Positions 24,012 to 36,500 of a DNA stretch of 64,000 nucleotides are shown here, one piece after another; position 1 is the stretch's first letter; every line of letters starts with the position of its first letter. The notes under the pieces were generated by a model, which saw only the letters and a list, made by a program, of their open reading frames with translations, made no database searches and was not told where the DNA came from. The DNA is taken from NCBI GenBank assembly GCA_023238725.1, contig CM041552.1:12315147-12379146 (forward strand), given 5' to 3'. The DNA comes from Scortum barcoo. Its lineage: Eukaryota; Chordata; Actinopteri; Centrarchiformes; Terapontidae. Both the position numbers and the translations under genes were made by a program.

Positions 24012-27000
24012 CCCTTCGAACGTTCTCACCCTCCCGACCCCTCGACCTTTGGCCCTCCATCGACCCTCCCTCTCTCCACTCACCCCCCCTCCTCCTCCTG
24101 ACAGCAGCACAGCCCGCAGACAGAAGAGACAGACCCAATCACCCGCCAGCGATGGATAAAAACGGGAGACATATCAAGCTCTGTCTGCAACCCTGACCTC
24201 CTTTTTCCTCCTCTTCCCCTCCTCCCCCTTTTTCTCCCTCAGGTGCTGTGGTTCCTCTCCTTAGATGCAGACAGTCGAGCAAACATGAACAAAAAAAACA
24301 ACAAAAATCTAGGAAAAATGCTGTATTATACTCATATGAAACAGTCAATGTGGTGGAATGAAAAAGGAGCTTCAAAACATACATATGAATAATGGACATT
24401 TGCGTGATTTAGTAAATGTTTTAAAAGCATAAAATGCATTTTGTTTCTGCTCTCTTGCTCTCTCTTCTTCTCTCTGCCTTCTCTCTCTCCATCTTATCTC
24501 TTGAGGAGAATATCGAGGGGGGGTTGGGAAGCTCGACCACACTGGGAGGAGGAGGAGGAGGTGTGTGTAGAATATATGTGTGTGTGTGGAGGCAGTTGGG
24601 AGCATAAGCAGGGGATAATGAAGAGTGTGTGCGACACATATCAAGACCATAGCCCAATTTGATTGTCATCCAACCCCAACAGGGCTCACTCAGACCCCCT
24701 TTCCCAGACTACGGGACAGACTAGTACGAGAAATCTTTCATCACATAGAGAAAAAGCTCAATCTATCGCTCCTCTGTCTCACTTTTCTTTCCTGGAGGTC
24801 ATGTATCTCAGTTTCTGGACTGTTTTTCTTTTTTTTTTTCAATTCAAGGGCTAATTCAAGCATTTGTAATCTGTTATTAGGGTTTTTAATTTGCTTTCAT
24901 CATACTTAGTAGTAATCAATCGGTTGTTGATAGCATCTGTGTGCGCAGCAAAACAGGCGATTCCTGCTGTTATCAGGCGTGCTATTGTGGAAACTGGTGT
25001 GTCTTGAACCTGTCGTTCCCTCCTGGGTCGTGTGTCGTCGTTGATGTTGTCGAGACTGTCGAAGCCCCTCCCTCCATCCCTCTCACTAATGATGTCACAA
25101 CGGAAAATAGCCAATGGGATTGGAGTTCCGTTAACCAAACCGTTGGCCAAATGGAGATCCACTTTAAAGTTTCATATCGAGAAACACTTTTGAAAAACGG
25201 AGGTCCAACCTTTTATCGCTAATGCTGAAGCTTCCCAGACACCGATAACAAACCGCGGAGACTCTGGGCAGCGTTAGTGCAGGGAAAACAATCACACACA
25301 TCTGGCCTGGCAGTCTAAACCGCCAATCTCAGAGCACTCAGCTGTAGTGCACTTCAACAACGAGTGAGCCATTTGAGATTTCTTCCTCTTTCAGTTTATC
25401 GTATGTTGACAGCTAAAATCACTGACTGTTTACGGACAAAACATGCAAAACTTGTTTCAAACACAGAGCTGCAAAACAGATAACACACAGCGTTAGCATT
25501 AGACAGCACTGCTGATGATTTGGCTTGTGGACATCCATGGCTAACTGTCAAAAGATACATGAATAATTTGCTTCTCTTGACTTGCACGACCAAATCATTG
25601 ATGATGCAAACATTGCTTTTACGATAGCTTCACCACTGGCTTAAATCTGCCGCGCCCTGCTCTTCAGAAGGTTGGATTGACAATTTGTGAAAGCATGACC
25701 TGAATTTTCCTTCTCTCTGACTCCATGAAGCTCTTTCCCCCCCTGCATGTAACACGCGGCTCCAGAGAGTTACTCCAGATGTATGGGATAGGGATCATAT
25801 CTGCTCTGTTGCTCCCTGTCATGGCATGCTGCCACACTGTTTGCTCATACCTCTATTTTATCCATTCTGCCCTTTATGAATAAACACAGACGGTGGTAAC
25901 AGACTGTGATCACAGCGGTAGAACAAGTATCAAATAAATCCAGAAAACAGGAGATCTATAATGAATGAGTTAGGGTCAAAGGGGGGACATGAGCGGTAAC
26001 TTCTCTGCTTAAGAAATTCAAAAAGAGAAACGTGCTGTAAAAGATTTCCCCCCTCCCTGTTTTTTTCCGGTGACCTGCTAGCAGGTAAATAGGGGCCTAA
26101 GTGTGTCAATGGAACTCTGGAGAGACGGCACCATGCGATGGGGAGACCGGCATGATACAGAGAGGCTCCAGTGGAGGGAGAAGTAGGCCATGATCCGCCT
26201 CAGTGAAGCAGCTCCGGCAGCAGAGACAACAAGATTACGAACAGAAAAGTTTAGAGCTGAGAAATTTGTCACAGTATGCCTGAACGTACGTGGACACCTG
26301 ACTTTAATCTGCTACTATAACAATCTCCACTGATCTGAGGGTGGGGCTGAGGTCGACTTCTTTCACATCAGACTGGGAGAACAATTCATTCACAGAAGGT
26401 TTTGTCACTTTGTCTAAAACTGTGGTTGCTAAATGTTTTTTTCTCACATGACCCCTTTGGATTCCCCAAAATCCCCAAAAAATAAAGAGTAGTTTCAAAT
26501 CATTCAAAGGTTACAAATCACAGTTTTAAACAACCAATTATCACAATCGAAGTAATGTGAATTCCTCAAGAACAGTGAGTCAGAAACATTTGATTTTGTC
26601 ACTCAGCTCTGCCGTTGAGGCTAAAACATCCTGCCTTCCTCACCCTCGATGTGCCTCTCTATTTTTCTCCTCCTCCTGACGTCCCAGAGGAAACAAATCA
26701 ACAAAAACAACAGTGAGGAATGGCACCTGCAGGCTCGGTCTCCATGGCTGTCTGGGTTGCATCTACTCACCCACGGGCCCCTCGAGGATAGGTCTCCTCC
26801 CGTGGTCCTCTCTCCATGGCACCAGTCTGCCATCTTGTTTTTTGTCTGGCTGTGCTAAGTCATTCTGGCTCACCGTGCGCTACGACTGCCTTGGGGGTAA
26901 CTAGTGGCACATAAAACAGGTCCATTTCTGCCCGATCACTTCTTGATTAATGGCATAGCTGCCTCCGAGGCCGTTATTGCGAGCATAATCTGACAACGTG

Positions 27001-27774
27001 CTGTCTGTCTGTGCAAATAGAGGCGCCTGATCTCGACATCCGTGTAGCTTTTGAAGACAAACAACAAAAAGCACAACAGAAAAGAAAAAGTCAAACTACT
27101 GGCTGTGTTATTTTTGCTCTTTTGCTTTGATGTCATTTGAGGTAAATGTTTGTCAAAATGTCAGAGTAGTTTTGTGAATATATGATACAAATGTACAAAA
27201 AAAAAAAAAAAAATGGAAAGTTTTATGGTCGTGAAAAGCTTTACTTTACTGAATTCCTTTATGAACGGAAAAGAAAAGCAAGAGTTAGAAAAGAGAATTT
27301 TACTATAGTTCCTCCGCGGAGCTGCTTTGTGACTGTGTCTGTATTTGTTGGTATTTCTGTTGATGTCCCTTTCGTCAAGGGACCCAGAACTGGCTCAGAG
27401 TGTGTGCAATGCCCTTTGACCCCTCCCCGCCCCCTCGTCCGAACGATCTTTGACCTGACTCGTCCGTTTCTGCACAGTAAGACAACCAGTAACACAGGAG
27501 TGGATGAAAACTGAGGAACTCGTACCGGAGTGCAGAGCTGCTCCTCACAGCCACAGATCTCCGTCCTGTTTGTTTCTGTGTTGATGGAGAGAAAAAACAA
27601 CAAAACAAGGACACGGAGCTGGAGACGTCAAGGCTACGACTGCGTTTTTGTCTCTCGCCTCCACTCCTAAGAGGCCTTTTTCCATTCAACATCCAAACAT
27701 CACAGGCCTCCATCACTGGTTCTACTGAACTGCTAGCCCGGGAATGCACTATTGATCGGTAAATGAAGATTATG
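24012..27774 (+). other. ttc9b: Likely ttc9b 3' UTR (about 3.8 kb)
   Basis: Directly downstream of the stop there is no further splice-competent coding sequence. The stretch begins C/T-rich (24020-24250) and becomes mixed. Possible earlier poly(A) hexamers are AATAAA at 25879-25884 and 26481-26486. The last hexamer, at 27775, has the best surroundings. About 26410-26520 resembles a decayed hAT-type repeat, so part of the UTR may be transposon-derived. How much of this is really transcribed cannot be told without RNA data. Confidence 0.45.
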
Positions 27775-27780
27775 AATAAA
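27775..27780 (+). terminator. ttc9b: Candidate ttc9b poly(A) signal AATAAA
   Basis: A canonical AATAAA is followed about 20 bases later by a GT-rich run (TTGTTGTTGTTGTTGTCG near 27802-27819), the usual downstream element for cleavage and polyadenylation. It is on the ttc9b strand and precedes the repeat-rich intergenic stretch, so it is the best candidate for the end of the gene. Confidence 0.5.
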
Positions 27781-28400
27781 GTTTCAAACAAAGAGAAACC
27801 TTGTTGTTGTTGTTGTCGTTCCCTCCTGGGTTGTTGTTTTTTAAAGGGTTTTGTGGGTCCAGTGAGAGCTGATGAATGGCCTTGAGTGAGCGTCAGTTGG
27901 CGCTCAAGACTAAAAGTCTGAAAAATAAAACCTGTTGGTGTGAAGTTAGAAAGTTTACCTGACCTCTGAAGCTCACTGACCCTGTCTCTGCTCAAAGCTA
28001 CGTTAGCAACTACTGACATAACACACCTAAATCTGTGCAGTGGAGTCAATCAAGTTTAGCATTTAGCAATTAGTTTTGCATTATGGGTAGTGTAGGCACC
28101 AGGTTTTGAGAAGGATATTTGGAGTAAGAAAAAAAAATTCTCTGGTTCTGCTTTCTGAGATTTTTCTAACTGTACTTGATAAATGCAACAGTATTACTGC
28201 ATGAAGAAGAGGAAGAAGCTGTATAATATCTTAGCTGTTCTGGAGATTTGTATCAAAGCACATGACCTTCATTAGCAGCTTTAAGTGCTGAAGATGTTAA
28301 AATGTAGATCTTTTTTCTGAGTGTTTTATGGACTTCTTGTGCACGTTGGCGTAAAGGTTGAGCTCATTCGTGACTTTCAAAACAGCAATTGACAAAACAG

Positions 28401-28635
28401 TCTCACCTCAAGGTCCATTTAGTAGCTGGAGCCTTAAATCACGCCACGCGATCTTCACCAGCATATTTAAGCTGCTCAGGGTCATGTAATTACATTTTCT
28501 TTACTTCTTGTCCATGGCTTTAAAGTTGGCTCTCTTTGAAGTTTGTTCCCTGTGAAGATCATGTGATGTGAGTGAAAGCACCAGAGCAGCTTAAAATTGT
28601 TTGCTTGATGGTTTTTAATGGATCTTGAGGTGAGA
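28401..28635. repeat. Imperfect inverted repeat with crossed internal arms
   Basis: Outer arms of 19 bases at 28401-28419 and 28617-28635 are reverse complements with one mismatch (core CTCACCTCAAG). Inside, TTTAAGCTGCTC at 28466-28477 pairs perfectly with 28584-28595, and GATCTTCAC at 28450-28458 with 28552-28560. The two inner pairs are in swapped order, so they cannot all form one hairpin. This looks like two inverted and partly rearranged copies of a repeat, not a simple RNA stem. Confidence 0.6.
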
Positions 28636-29965
28636 TTACATTGCCCACTCTGATGATGTCACCAGGATTATCACAGATTAAAACTTTTTGACAAAAAAGT
28701 TCACTTCAAAAACTGACTTTACCTGCCAGGTAAGGGGGTTTCAGAGTTGGTTGCATTGTGGAGCTTCAGGATCTGGTGTTTTCAAACCTGACTGAGATTC
28801 TGCTGCTTTGATTATTTTGATCTTTAAGGACCTAAAGAGGTCAGATAAATCTTTAAATTTGACCATCTGCAATGACACTGAGCAAACTCCATCTGCTAAT
28901 GAAGCTTGTGATATGAAATGAAAGCTAAAGAGCAGCTACAAAATGGATCTGTCTTTCTGGTTCAACAGAGTTTGGTGAAGTAGGGAGAGTGTGGATGTAA
29001 AACAAAAAAGACAAATAAAGAGGATCAGAAAGAGAGATCGCTTTGCAGGTCTGGTTTGAGACAGCTGGGCCCGGCATACTTAGGTGAACTCTCAGCTCCA
29101 CCCTCAAGCAGCAGAGTCAAATCAGGGGATCTCATAGATACCACCTGGTCAAAATCGAAGCAGCAGAAGTTGAGATATCCAGATATTTAGCCCCTTGCAT
29201 GAGTAAAGGTCCAGAAATACTGGATCATAAATTTGCCATAATGCAAACAATATAATGTGTTCTTTGTTAGTCCATTCCTGCCTGTTAAACACAAACATCT
29301 TTCAAGCTCCATAATTCTAGTTTGAGAAGTGCGATCTGTGATGAGTTAGCTGACCATGACATTTAAATTGAAAGAGTTTCTCTTTAAACATCCAAAGCTT
29401 TTTATTTCAGTTTCTCAGGTTTGTTCAGATTCTGACTGATCATAAGCTTGTCCTAAAAATCACCTCTAGACATTCTTTATTCCAGCTCCTTTACCATTTT
29501 CTCATTATTCTCTCCTTTTAAAACACTTTTTCACAGATCATTTTAGAATAAAACTTCCTTCATGGTGTAATTATCTGATAAAGATTCAGTTTAAGACTAA
29601 GAGAGTCCCTCTGCAGATCTGAGGACGCTCCAACTGGCAAGCAATCTGGTTAGTTAACACAAAACTCTCCCTCTTTGTCTACCTCTCTGTCTCTCCTCTC
29701 TCATCTCTCCTCATCCTTTCTGAAGTGCCACGGATGCTATCACAACCTGAATCTTTTTATATTCAACATATGACGCGATGAAACAAAGGGAAAGGGGAAA
29801 AGAATAATAGGCAGCAGGAAATATGGTGGAAACCTGTTGAGGAAGCCATGAAGGGGAAGACGGAGAAGGTGATAAACATGTGAGAGAGTCTCTGCTGCCG
29901 TGAAAGGACAAAAGGCAGATAGAAAAAGATGGGGAAAGCACACAGTCTTCGTACCAGACAAAACA

Positions 29966-29966
<1 letters not shown>

Positions 29967-30006
<40 letters not shown>
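29967..30006. repeat. Compound microsatellite (TG)11(AG)9
   Basis: Eleven TG units at 29967-29988 run directly into nine AG units at 29989-30006. It lies in intergenic DNA and has no coding role. Confidence 0.9.
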
Positions 30007-30610
30007 CTGTGAACCAGCCAGGCGTCGCTCAGCCTGAGCCTGCCGAATCCTTTCTGCTCTCAAGCTCTTTAACACCTAACCTCCTCTCTCTCTCTCTTCC
30101 TCACTTCGTTTTCAGGCCCATCATCCTTTCTTTCTCCTTTTTCTTTGTTGTTGCTTTTAATAGCATCACCATGGAAGTGAAGAGGGGTTGCTAGGTAACT
30201 GGCTGGCGTCTGGGAGGTGTTTTATTGGCGGTCACACCGACAGACACAACAGTGGAGTGTGTGTTTGCATCATCGGTACATGTATTTTACATTCAAAGGC
30301 TGTCACATCATTGGGAAACTCCACATTTTGTTTGTTTGTTTAGAAGATTTTCTTTCCATTCTGATTCTTAAATTTAGTCCCAAAATCTCCGTGTCCTGTG
30401 TTGAATGCACGAGTGGAGCCCCATTTCCCTTTTACACATTAACTGCAGAGTCAGAGAGCGACTATAGGAATTCATTACAAGGAGAAAAACAGCAGACTTG
30501 GAAATGATATGACATCATAGGTCACAGTGGTGACACCTGGAGGATTTTATCTGCTACTGCAGCTGCCTTTGTCTCTGACGGTACATGTAACCACCAAAGC
30601 CTGTTTAACT

Positions 30611-31230
30611 GGTCCTCAAAGAGCAGCAACCAGAGTACATTTACTCAACAAGTTTAGGTACATATTTGAGGCACTTTTTGCTATTTCTGCTGCAACTTTG
30701 GAGGGAAAATATTGCATTTATCTGATGGTCACAGTAACTCTTCAGATTAAGATTTTGCATTTAAAAATACACAATAAGATTATGAAATATCACACATTTC
30801 TAAATATTAAAACACTTGTTTCTACTCATTGTGACCTCTTACAATGAAACAACGCCTGACATATTTCAGATTTCGTTTATAAAGATAGTTTCATTAAAAC
30901 AAATGTTCGAGACTTAAAGAAGGAAAAAGTGTCATTAAATATTAGAGAGTTCAATAAAATGAAATCAAATTTGGTAGCAGAACTGTTTTTCCTCTTTCCT
31001 CCCCTGTGAATTATGTCACAACCCCTCAGATGTATCTTGTGATCCTTTCGAGGGTCCCGACCCTCCGACTCAGGTTGTGATCCTCAAAACTATTTAACTA
31101 TATTTAAAGGAACTGCACCTCAACCAGCTACAAAAGAAAAATACTGAAACAATGATGTATCAGCATTAATAACATAATTTTGGGATTGTAATGGAGTATT
31201 TTTACATTGTTGTATTGCTCTGAGTTCTCC
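30611..31230 (+). repeat. Dispersed repeat family A, long copy
   Basis: The order of phrases (GTACATTTACTCAA, then GGAGGGAAAATATTGCA, CAGATTAAGATTTT, CACCTCAACCAGCTAC and finally AATGGAGTATTTTTACATTG) is shared with other copies in the window (for example 43985-44375 and 45840-46375). It is a repeat I recognise as extremely common in percomorph genomes. The part around 31010-31080 (GTCACAACCCCTCAGAT ... GGGTCCCGACCC ... CAGGTTGTGATCC) resembles a decayed hAT terminal region often nested in this family. Plus orientation. Confidence 0.65.
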
Positions 31231-31638
31231 CTCCATCACTTATGTTACTATCATTATTACGATCTGATGAGGCTCTGTGATTACCTCATGGATGTAATGA
31301 ATGAAATAAAAACTGAAGCTTCTTTCTTTGTTTTTTTTTATTCGTCTATCATTCATCACATTTCACACTTACTCCTCACTGAACCCGCACACGTCACAGG
31401 TTGAGACTGGAGACAACATGGACGTTTCAGTAAGCAGTTTCTTCGGTTTTCCTTGGTTTTTCCTGTTATATTAACAAATATATACAGATATCCCAGGAAG
31501 AGCATCGTAATAATAATTAATCCTTTCCAATAATAACAATAAATTTAATAATAAATACTCAGTGTTCTTAACGACACGAGGAGAATGAGTTCGGGCTCAC
31601 TCTTCTACCAATGGGATTGTCGTCATCCCATACAAATA

Positions 31639-31803
31639 ATGACACACACATACACACACACACACACACACAGACACACAGACACACTTCTTAGAGAAAT
31701 TTGCACTGTCAAGTAAATACACACACACACAGCGTATTCTCACACACACACACAGACACACACAGACACACACTTAGAGAAATTTGCACTGTCAAGTAAA
31801 TAC
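31639..31803. repeat. CA-rich tract with tandem duplication of a 31-base unit
   Basis: A 31-base unit starting CTTAGAGAAATTTGC and ending AAGTAAATAC occurs at 31690-31720 and identically at 31773-31803, so the period is 83 bases. The space between and before is CA-rich simple sequence. Perfect identity suggests a recent slippage or unequal-exchange duplication anchored by the CA repeats. Confidence 0.85.
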
Positions 31804-32676
31804 CACCTGCAGCCAAGACGAACTGTCGAAACACTCCACTGTGCGAAAACAACTCCGCAGATAAAAGTTGATTTGTCAGAGTCCACAGAGAGACTGAGCA
31901 GTTGCACAACGTGGCTCCTAAAGTGCCACTGATGTTGAGTACAACAGGTCAGAGGAGAATATGAAACTTCAAAAGGTCCAACATGAACATGAGGTCGTCG
32001 TTGAAATTAGCTTCCCTCCCTTTTTTTATGTGTCCGTTTTAGTGGCGTGAATGGGATCCATACAGAAGTGCTACTGGCTGCTAGTGAGGAATGTTTTCAT
32101 CAAAAAAAAAAAAAATCAAACATGTCAAAGACAAACAGATGTGTGCGGTCTTATTTTGAAGAAGTGCTGCGTGTAGCGCTCGGCAAACCATTCACACGTA
32201 AAATAACATGCAATGAAAAAGCACCAGCACGCTAAGTAATGAACCCACTTTGTTCTTCCACACATGTACAGTTATATATACACACTCGCACAGAGAGAAA
32301 CAACTGCCGAACCAATAGAAAAACATTTTTGCCAACAGGTTTGCGGTGGGGATGACGCAAGCACTGAGAAAATAAACTCTGCTTTGGACTATACAAGGCC
32401 GAGGATGTAACCAGTCCAACAGTGCAGTGAGAGAAAAAAGAAAGGCTGCTTCCTGTCTCAGTCTTGGAGGAAAGAGGATGATGACCCTCGTGCACAGAGA
32501 GATGACACATGTGAAGATGAAGGCAAGAGCTGACAAAAGGAGATGTTTGTATATCGGCAGAACAAGCGGCGTGCAAAATAAGAACAAAGACACTCTCTAT
32601 TAATAATTTTAAATAGTCCGGCTCCTCTTTTTGTGGGGGAAACACTCTGAATGTTTGGGTGAAATGTGAGTGAACA

Positions 32677-32682
32677 TTTATT
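32677..32682 (-). terminator. map3k10: Candidate map3k10 poly(A) signal
   Basis: TTTATT on the plus strand is AATAAA on the coding strand, about 510 bases past the stop, with moderately G/T-containing sequence downstream. An alternative at 31337-31342 would lengthen the UTR to about 1.85 kb. The choice is tentative. Confidence 0.35.
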
Positions 32683-33189
32683 TTTGCTGTTATTACGTGA
32701 GAGATGAGAAAGATGGAAGCAGAAAGTAGACAAAAGCACAAGCAGATGGGTCAAAATGAGCAGTTAGCAAAGTCAAAAAGTGGCTTTTTAAGTACTTGAA
32801 TGGCTTTTGAATGTTGCGAGTCTCGGAGGAATTTGAACCTGGTCTTAAGAAGCAGGCAGAGATGGCTTCTGAGGAGGGAAAGAAGTGCTGGGTAAGGTGG
32901 GTGGGTGAGCACACTACAAGGCTTTTAAAAGGCCTATAGGACCCTCAGTGTCGTGCAGGTTAGAGAGCACTATCAGGGGAAGGCTTGCTGGGAGCATTTC
33001 ACACCTTATTAGGACACTAAAAGGTCACATGACAGGAACGGATTCCAGTGAGTGCCTACAACGTGACAAGAAAAGGGGTGTTTTTGCAAACTTTTGGTGA
33101 GTGCACTTTGCTCGGCTCAGACATCAGTAGGCGTTCCTCGCTCAGACCAAGCTCTGACGTCCTGGAACGGCTTCGAATGCAAAACAGTA

Positions 33190-33590
33190 CTACGAGTATT
33201 GTTGTCCGCACAGAGTGGGGGGCTGCCGCTGTCCGCACAGAGGGACAGTGGGGTCCAAATTCTGGCCCTCCACGTCCATGTCCATCAGGTTGGGCCGCGC
33301 GGTGCTGGCGCTGCTGTCCCCTGAACCGAGGGGGCTGTCGCAGCTGCTGCCCGGCGACGAGCTGAGGGTCCGGGAGAGAGAGCCCAGCTTCCAGGGGTCG
33401 GCTCTCATCCTGGCTGGGGTGGGCCGCGGCCGGGGGGCAAACTCCAGCGTCTTGGGCCTCTCCAGGGGGCTGATGAGGCAGAGAGGATCCGGGTCAGAGA
33501 TCGGTGGAGGGGGAGCCTTACGCCGATGGGGAACCGGGAAGATGATGGAGGGGTCAGGCAGGCGGGGGATGTCCAGGGTGTCCAGTGTAC
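33190..33590 (-). CDS. map3k10: map3k10 last coding exon (C-terminus and stop)
   Basis: The exon enters in phase 1 after ATATTCAG and reads TLDTLDIPRLPDPSIIFP, then PKTLEFAPRPRP, RADPWKLGSLSRTLS, MDMDVEGQNLDPTVPLCG and a short Gln-rich end ...GQQYS with TAG at 33190-33192. RLPDP..IFP, LEFAPRPRP and DPWKL are the conserved C-terminal blocks of MLK1-3, here closest to MLK2. The last ten or so residues after TVPLCG are not conserved. Confidence 0.94.
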
Positions 33591-36500
33591 CTGAATATTG
33601 AAAGACAAAAAAATGTTTCATTGTTTTTGTTCAAACAAAAATGTCAACTATTCTCTGATTCTTCTCTGAATTAGTTGCCTTTCCTTGCTTTTCTTGGACA
33701 CAGTGACTTTAATATCTTTTAATTTTGGACTGCTGGTTGGACTGCTGGAGGTCGCTTTGGGCTGTTTTCTGGCATTTTAAGTATAAATAAATTCCTGGAG
33801 AAAATAATCTGCAGTCAGTTGCAGCTCTCGATCAGACAGTGAAGCATCAGGTGAGGTGAGGTGAGTTACAGTCGAGCTGGATCAGATGAACTAAAATGAG
33901 TATTACTGATGGAATAAATGGTTAAATCCTAAGAAGAATGTGTCCTTTGTGAAAGTTTCAATTTAGCGGTCTGATTTCCATCATGTCTCTCAGGTTAAAC
34001 CTTTAACTGTGCCTTTATGTGATTTTTCTGCATAAACTGTTCTGTGTGATTTTGTGTGCTTCATCTTGACTATTTTACCACTGTGTCTATCGTGCTACTG
34101 TAAAAGGGATAAAGTGGTTGTGGTTAAATGTTAGAATTATATAAGACATAAAAACTGTGAAATAACAGTATGACAAATATTGGAAAAATTGCCATCAACC
34201 TTTGCTCAGATGTGTTTGCCCAGCAGAATTTGAATCCTCGTGACTTACTCTTGTTAGTAAATGGGCAGAGATTGTAAAAAGCATGTTATTTGTCCCTTAC
34301 CTTTGTTAGCAGTCTTGTGTGGCGCTCCCGGCGGAGGAGGCATGGGCATGCTTCCATCTGACGGCGTCCTGTGATGTCCCAGCGTTTGAGCTCGGGGTCG
34401 TATCGCCCCGTCTGAAGGGGTCCGTCTATGTCCTCTGTTCAGAGCCATGGCCGCGGACACGTGGGTGGGCGTGAGCGACTGGTTGGGCTCCTTCTTGAAG
34501 CTCTCTGCCCGCAGGTCCAAGAGCGGGTTGAGGGCAGGAGCTGGCGGCGCCGCTGGTGTTTTGACCCCCGTCACCGGCGTCAGGGGGTAGTCGTCCGGGT
34601 CTGATGGAAGAAGGGACTTGGTGGAGTTGCAGTCGGACAGCGAGGACAGAGAGAGGAGTGTGACGGAGGGAGAGGGGTCCATGCAGGGGAGTGCTGAGTC
34701 GTGATGTCTTGAGAGGGAGAGGGAGAGGTTTCGGCTGGGCGGAGAGGTGCTGCGACGGAAACGACCCGTCCGCTGGAAGAGACCCTCCTTCTTCTTACGC
34801 TGCTCCTCTCTGAGGTCCTGGTCGTCCTGAACCACCTGCCAACAACATCAAGTCACATTAATGAGATTTAGGGCCACTTGGCTACAATATAATCAGCTGG
34901 AAAACTGCAACAAGTCGAACAAATGAAAAGCTGTGGTTTAAAAATATTCTCCATTATTGCTGCCCCTTTTAAAGCAACTACAGCAGAAGATTACATTCAG
35001 ATCATTCCTTTCATTAATCCCCTTGTTCTACACTCTTTGACTACTTTCCTTCCTTTGCTTCGACAACAGACGGAAATCCTCCAAACACAGAATCAACAAG
35101 GTGCTGGAGGCCGTCCATGCAGACCTCTGTCCACGCTGACTCAACAGCATCGCCCATTTCCTGCTGATAATTTGGCAGCTTGTTCATCCTGTTTCATCTC
35201 ATCCCAAAGGTGATCTATTAGTCTGAGATATGGAGACTGAGCAGGTGAAACACCCGCAAGAGGAGGCACACGGTGCGTTATCATGTTAAAAAATGGTCAA
35301 CTGTGTTGTTTGTTTAACAGAGCAGGGGCATAATAAAAGGGATAAGAAACGTGTGAATGGATGTGTATATAGTACTTCCCCACATTTTAAAGCTTTATTA
35401 TCCTGTGAGGTATACTTTGTTTGCAGACAGACTTGTAAAATAACATAAAAAGATTTAATAAAAAATACATGAAAAACAATAAAACCTTAATTACTGGCGA
35501 GATCCTGACTAACAACCAGAAAGAAGAACACGCGTACCCTGAAATATCAGGCTAAAGTACTGAGAAAATCCCCAAAATGATATACTTTTTTTTTATTTAG
35601 CAGAACATGCCCACATATATACTACAAGTCTTTTCATTACATTCAGTCTTCTTCTTGAACCAATTTTGCTTGTTATTTAATTGTGACTCCATTATTGCAT
35701 TAATGCTTTGGCCACTTGATGAGAGTTTGTGAGTCAGTGACATTATGTTGGCAATAAAGGTTAGGTTTGTTTATGTTTAGTAATAAAGTAGTTACACTTG
35801 TTTTGTGTGCTCATTTATTCTAGATGTGGAGTTTTAGTATCGGTAGTAGGAGGATTTGTGGGCAGATGTGATTATAAGAGTAATATTTTTTGCTGTTGTT
35901 TAAATTTGTGAAGTGAAAAATCTGTCCTGCATAGCAACTGTAGTGTTTTCTCCTCTTAATCTCATAACTTCCTGAGCTGTCTTAAGGTACTTTCATTGAT
36001 CCATTCATCTATTTTTTTTGTCATTTCTACCTATTATGAGAATAACACAAAGACACTGGAATTATCCTTAAAGGTAAGGCTTGATTCATCATAATCATGT
36101 TTTCTCTGGTCTTCACCTGCTCTCCACCCTGTTTCCTCACCTGCAGTTTTCCCAGCTGCAGCAGATCCTGTCCAAGGGCGACAGACGCGAGCAGAGAGGC
36201 ACAACCCAAAAGCAGCATGTCGCTCTTCTTCCTCTGGCTGCAGCGACGGAGCGAGTCCTGGTAGCTCGCCCCCGTCCCCAGCCCGCCGGGCCCCTGACAG
36301 GAGCCACTGACAGCCGGCGCCGTGTTGGGCCCCAGGCTGCCCCACAGGGACCCTGAGTCCTCCACAGCCCCGTTACTGCTGGTCTCTGAGGGCAGCAAGG
36401 ACCCTGGTGACTCCTCAAACTCACAGGTCTCCTCTGTTTGAGACAAAAAAGGGGAAAGATAAAAGGATTTAGATGAGGCTGATTCTTGCCACAAAGTTAG

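Larger units (their letters stand above)
27823..31336. other. Intergenic stretch between the convergent genes, no gene seen
   Basis: This lies between the likely 3' ends of ttc9b and map3k10. No coding exon is supported. It contains a crossed inverted-repeat structure at 28401-28635, a TG/AG compound microsatellite at 29967-30006, C/T-rich sequence at 30060-30150, and a long copy of dispersed repeat family A at about 30611-31230. A ZNF143-like GCATTATGGGTAGTGTAG lies at 28079-28096 and may itself be repeat-borne. Confidence 0.65.
31337..33189 (-). other. map3k10: Likely map3k10 3' UTR and 3' flank
   Basis: This stretch follows the map3k10 stop in the direction of transcription. No further exon is seen. 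It contains candidate poly(A) hexamers on the minus strand at 32677-32682 and 31337-31342, a CA-rich tract at 31639-31770 with an 83-base-period duplication, and a 13-base A run at 32101-32113. Which hexamer is used sets the UTR at about 0.5 or 1.9 kb. Confidence 0.45.

Noticed and set aside
27375..28049. 224-codon open frame on the minus strand, among the longest single frames in the window
   Set aside because: Low-complexity Arg/Ser/Gln-rich peptide with no recognisable domain, antisense to the likely ttc9b 3' UTR and its poly(A) signal. No splice or promoter context supports it.
32192..32741. Overlapping Cys/Leu/Ser-rich minus-strand frames of 133 and 169 codons
   Set aside because: They lie in the likely map3k10 3' UTR, match no family and have no splice context.
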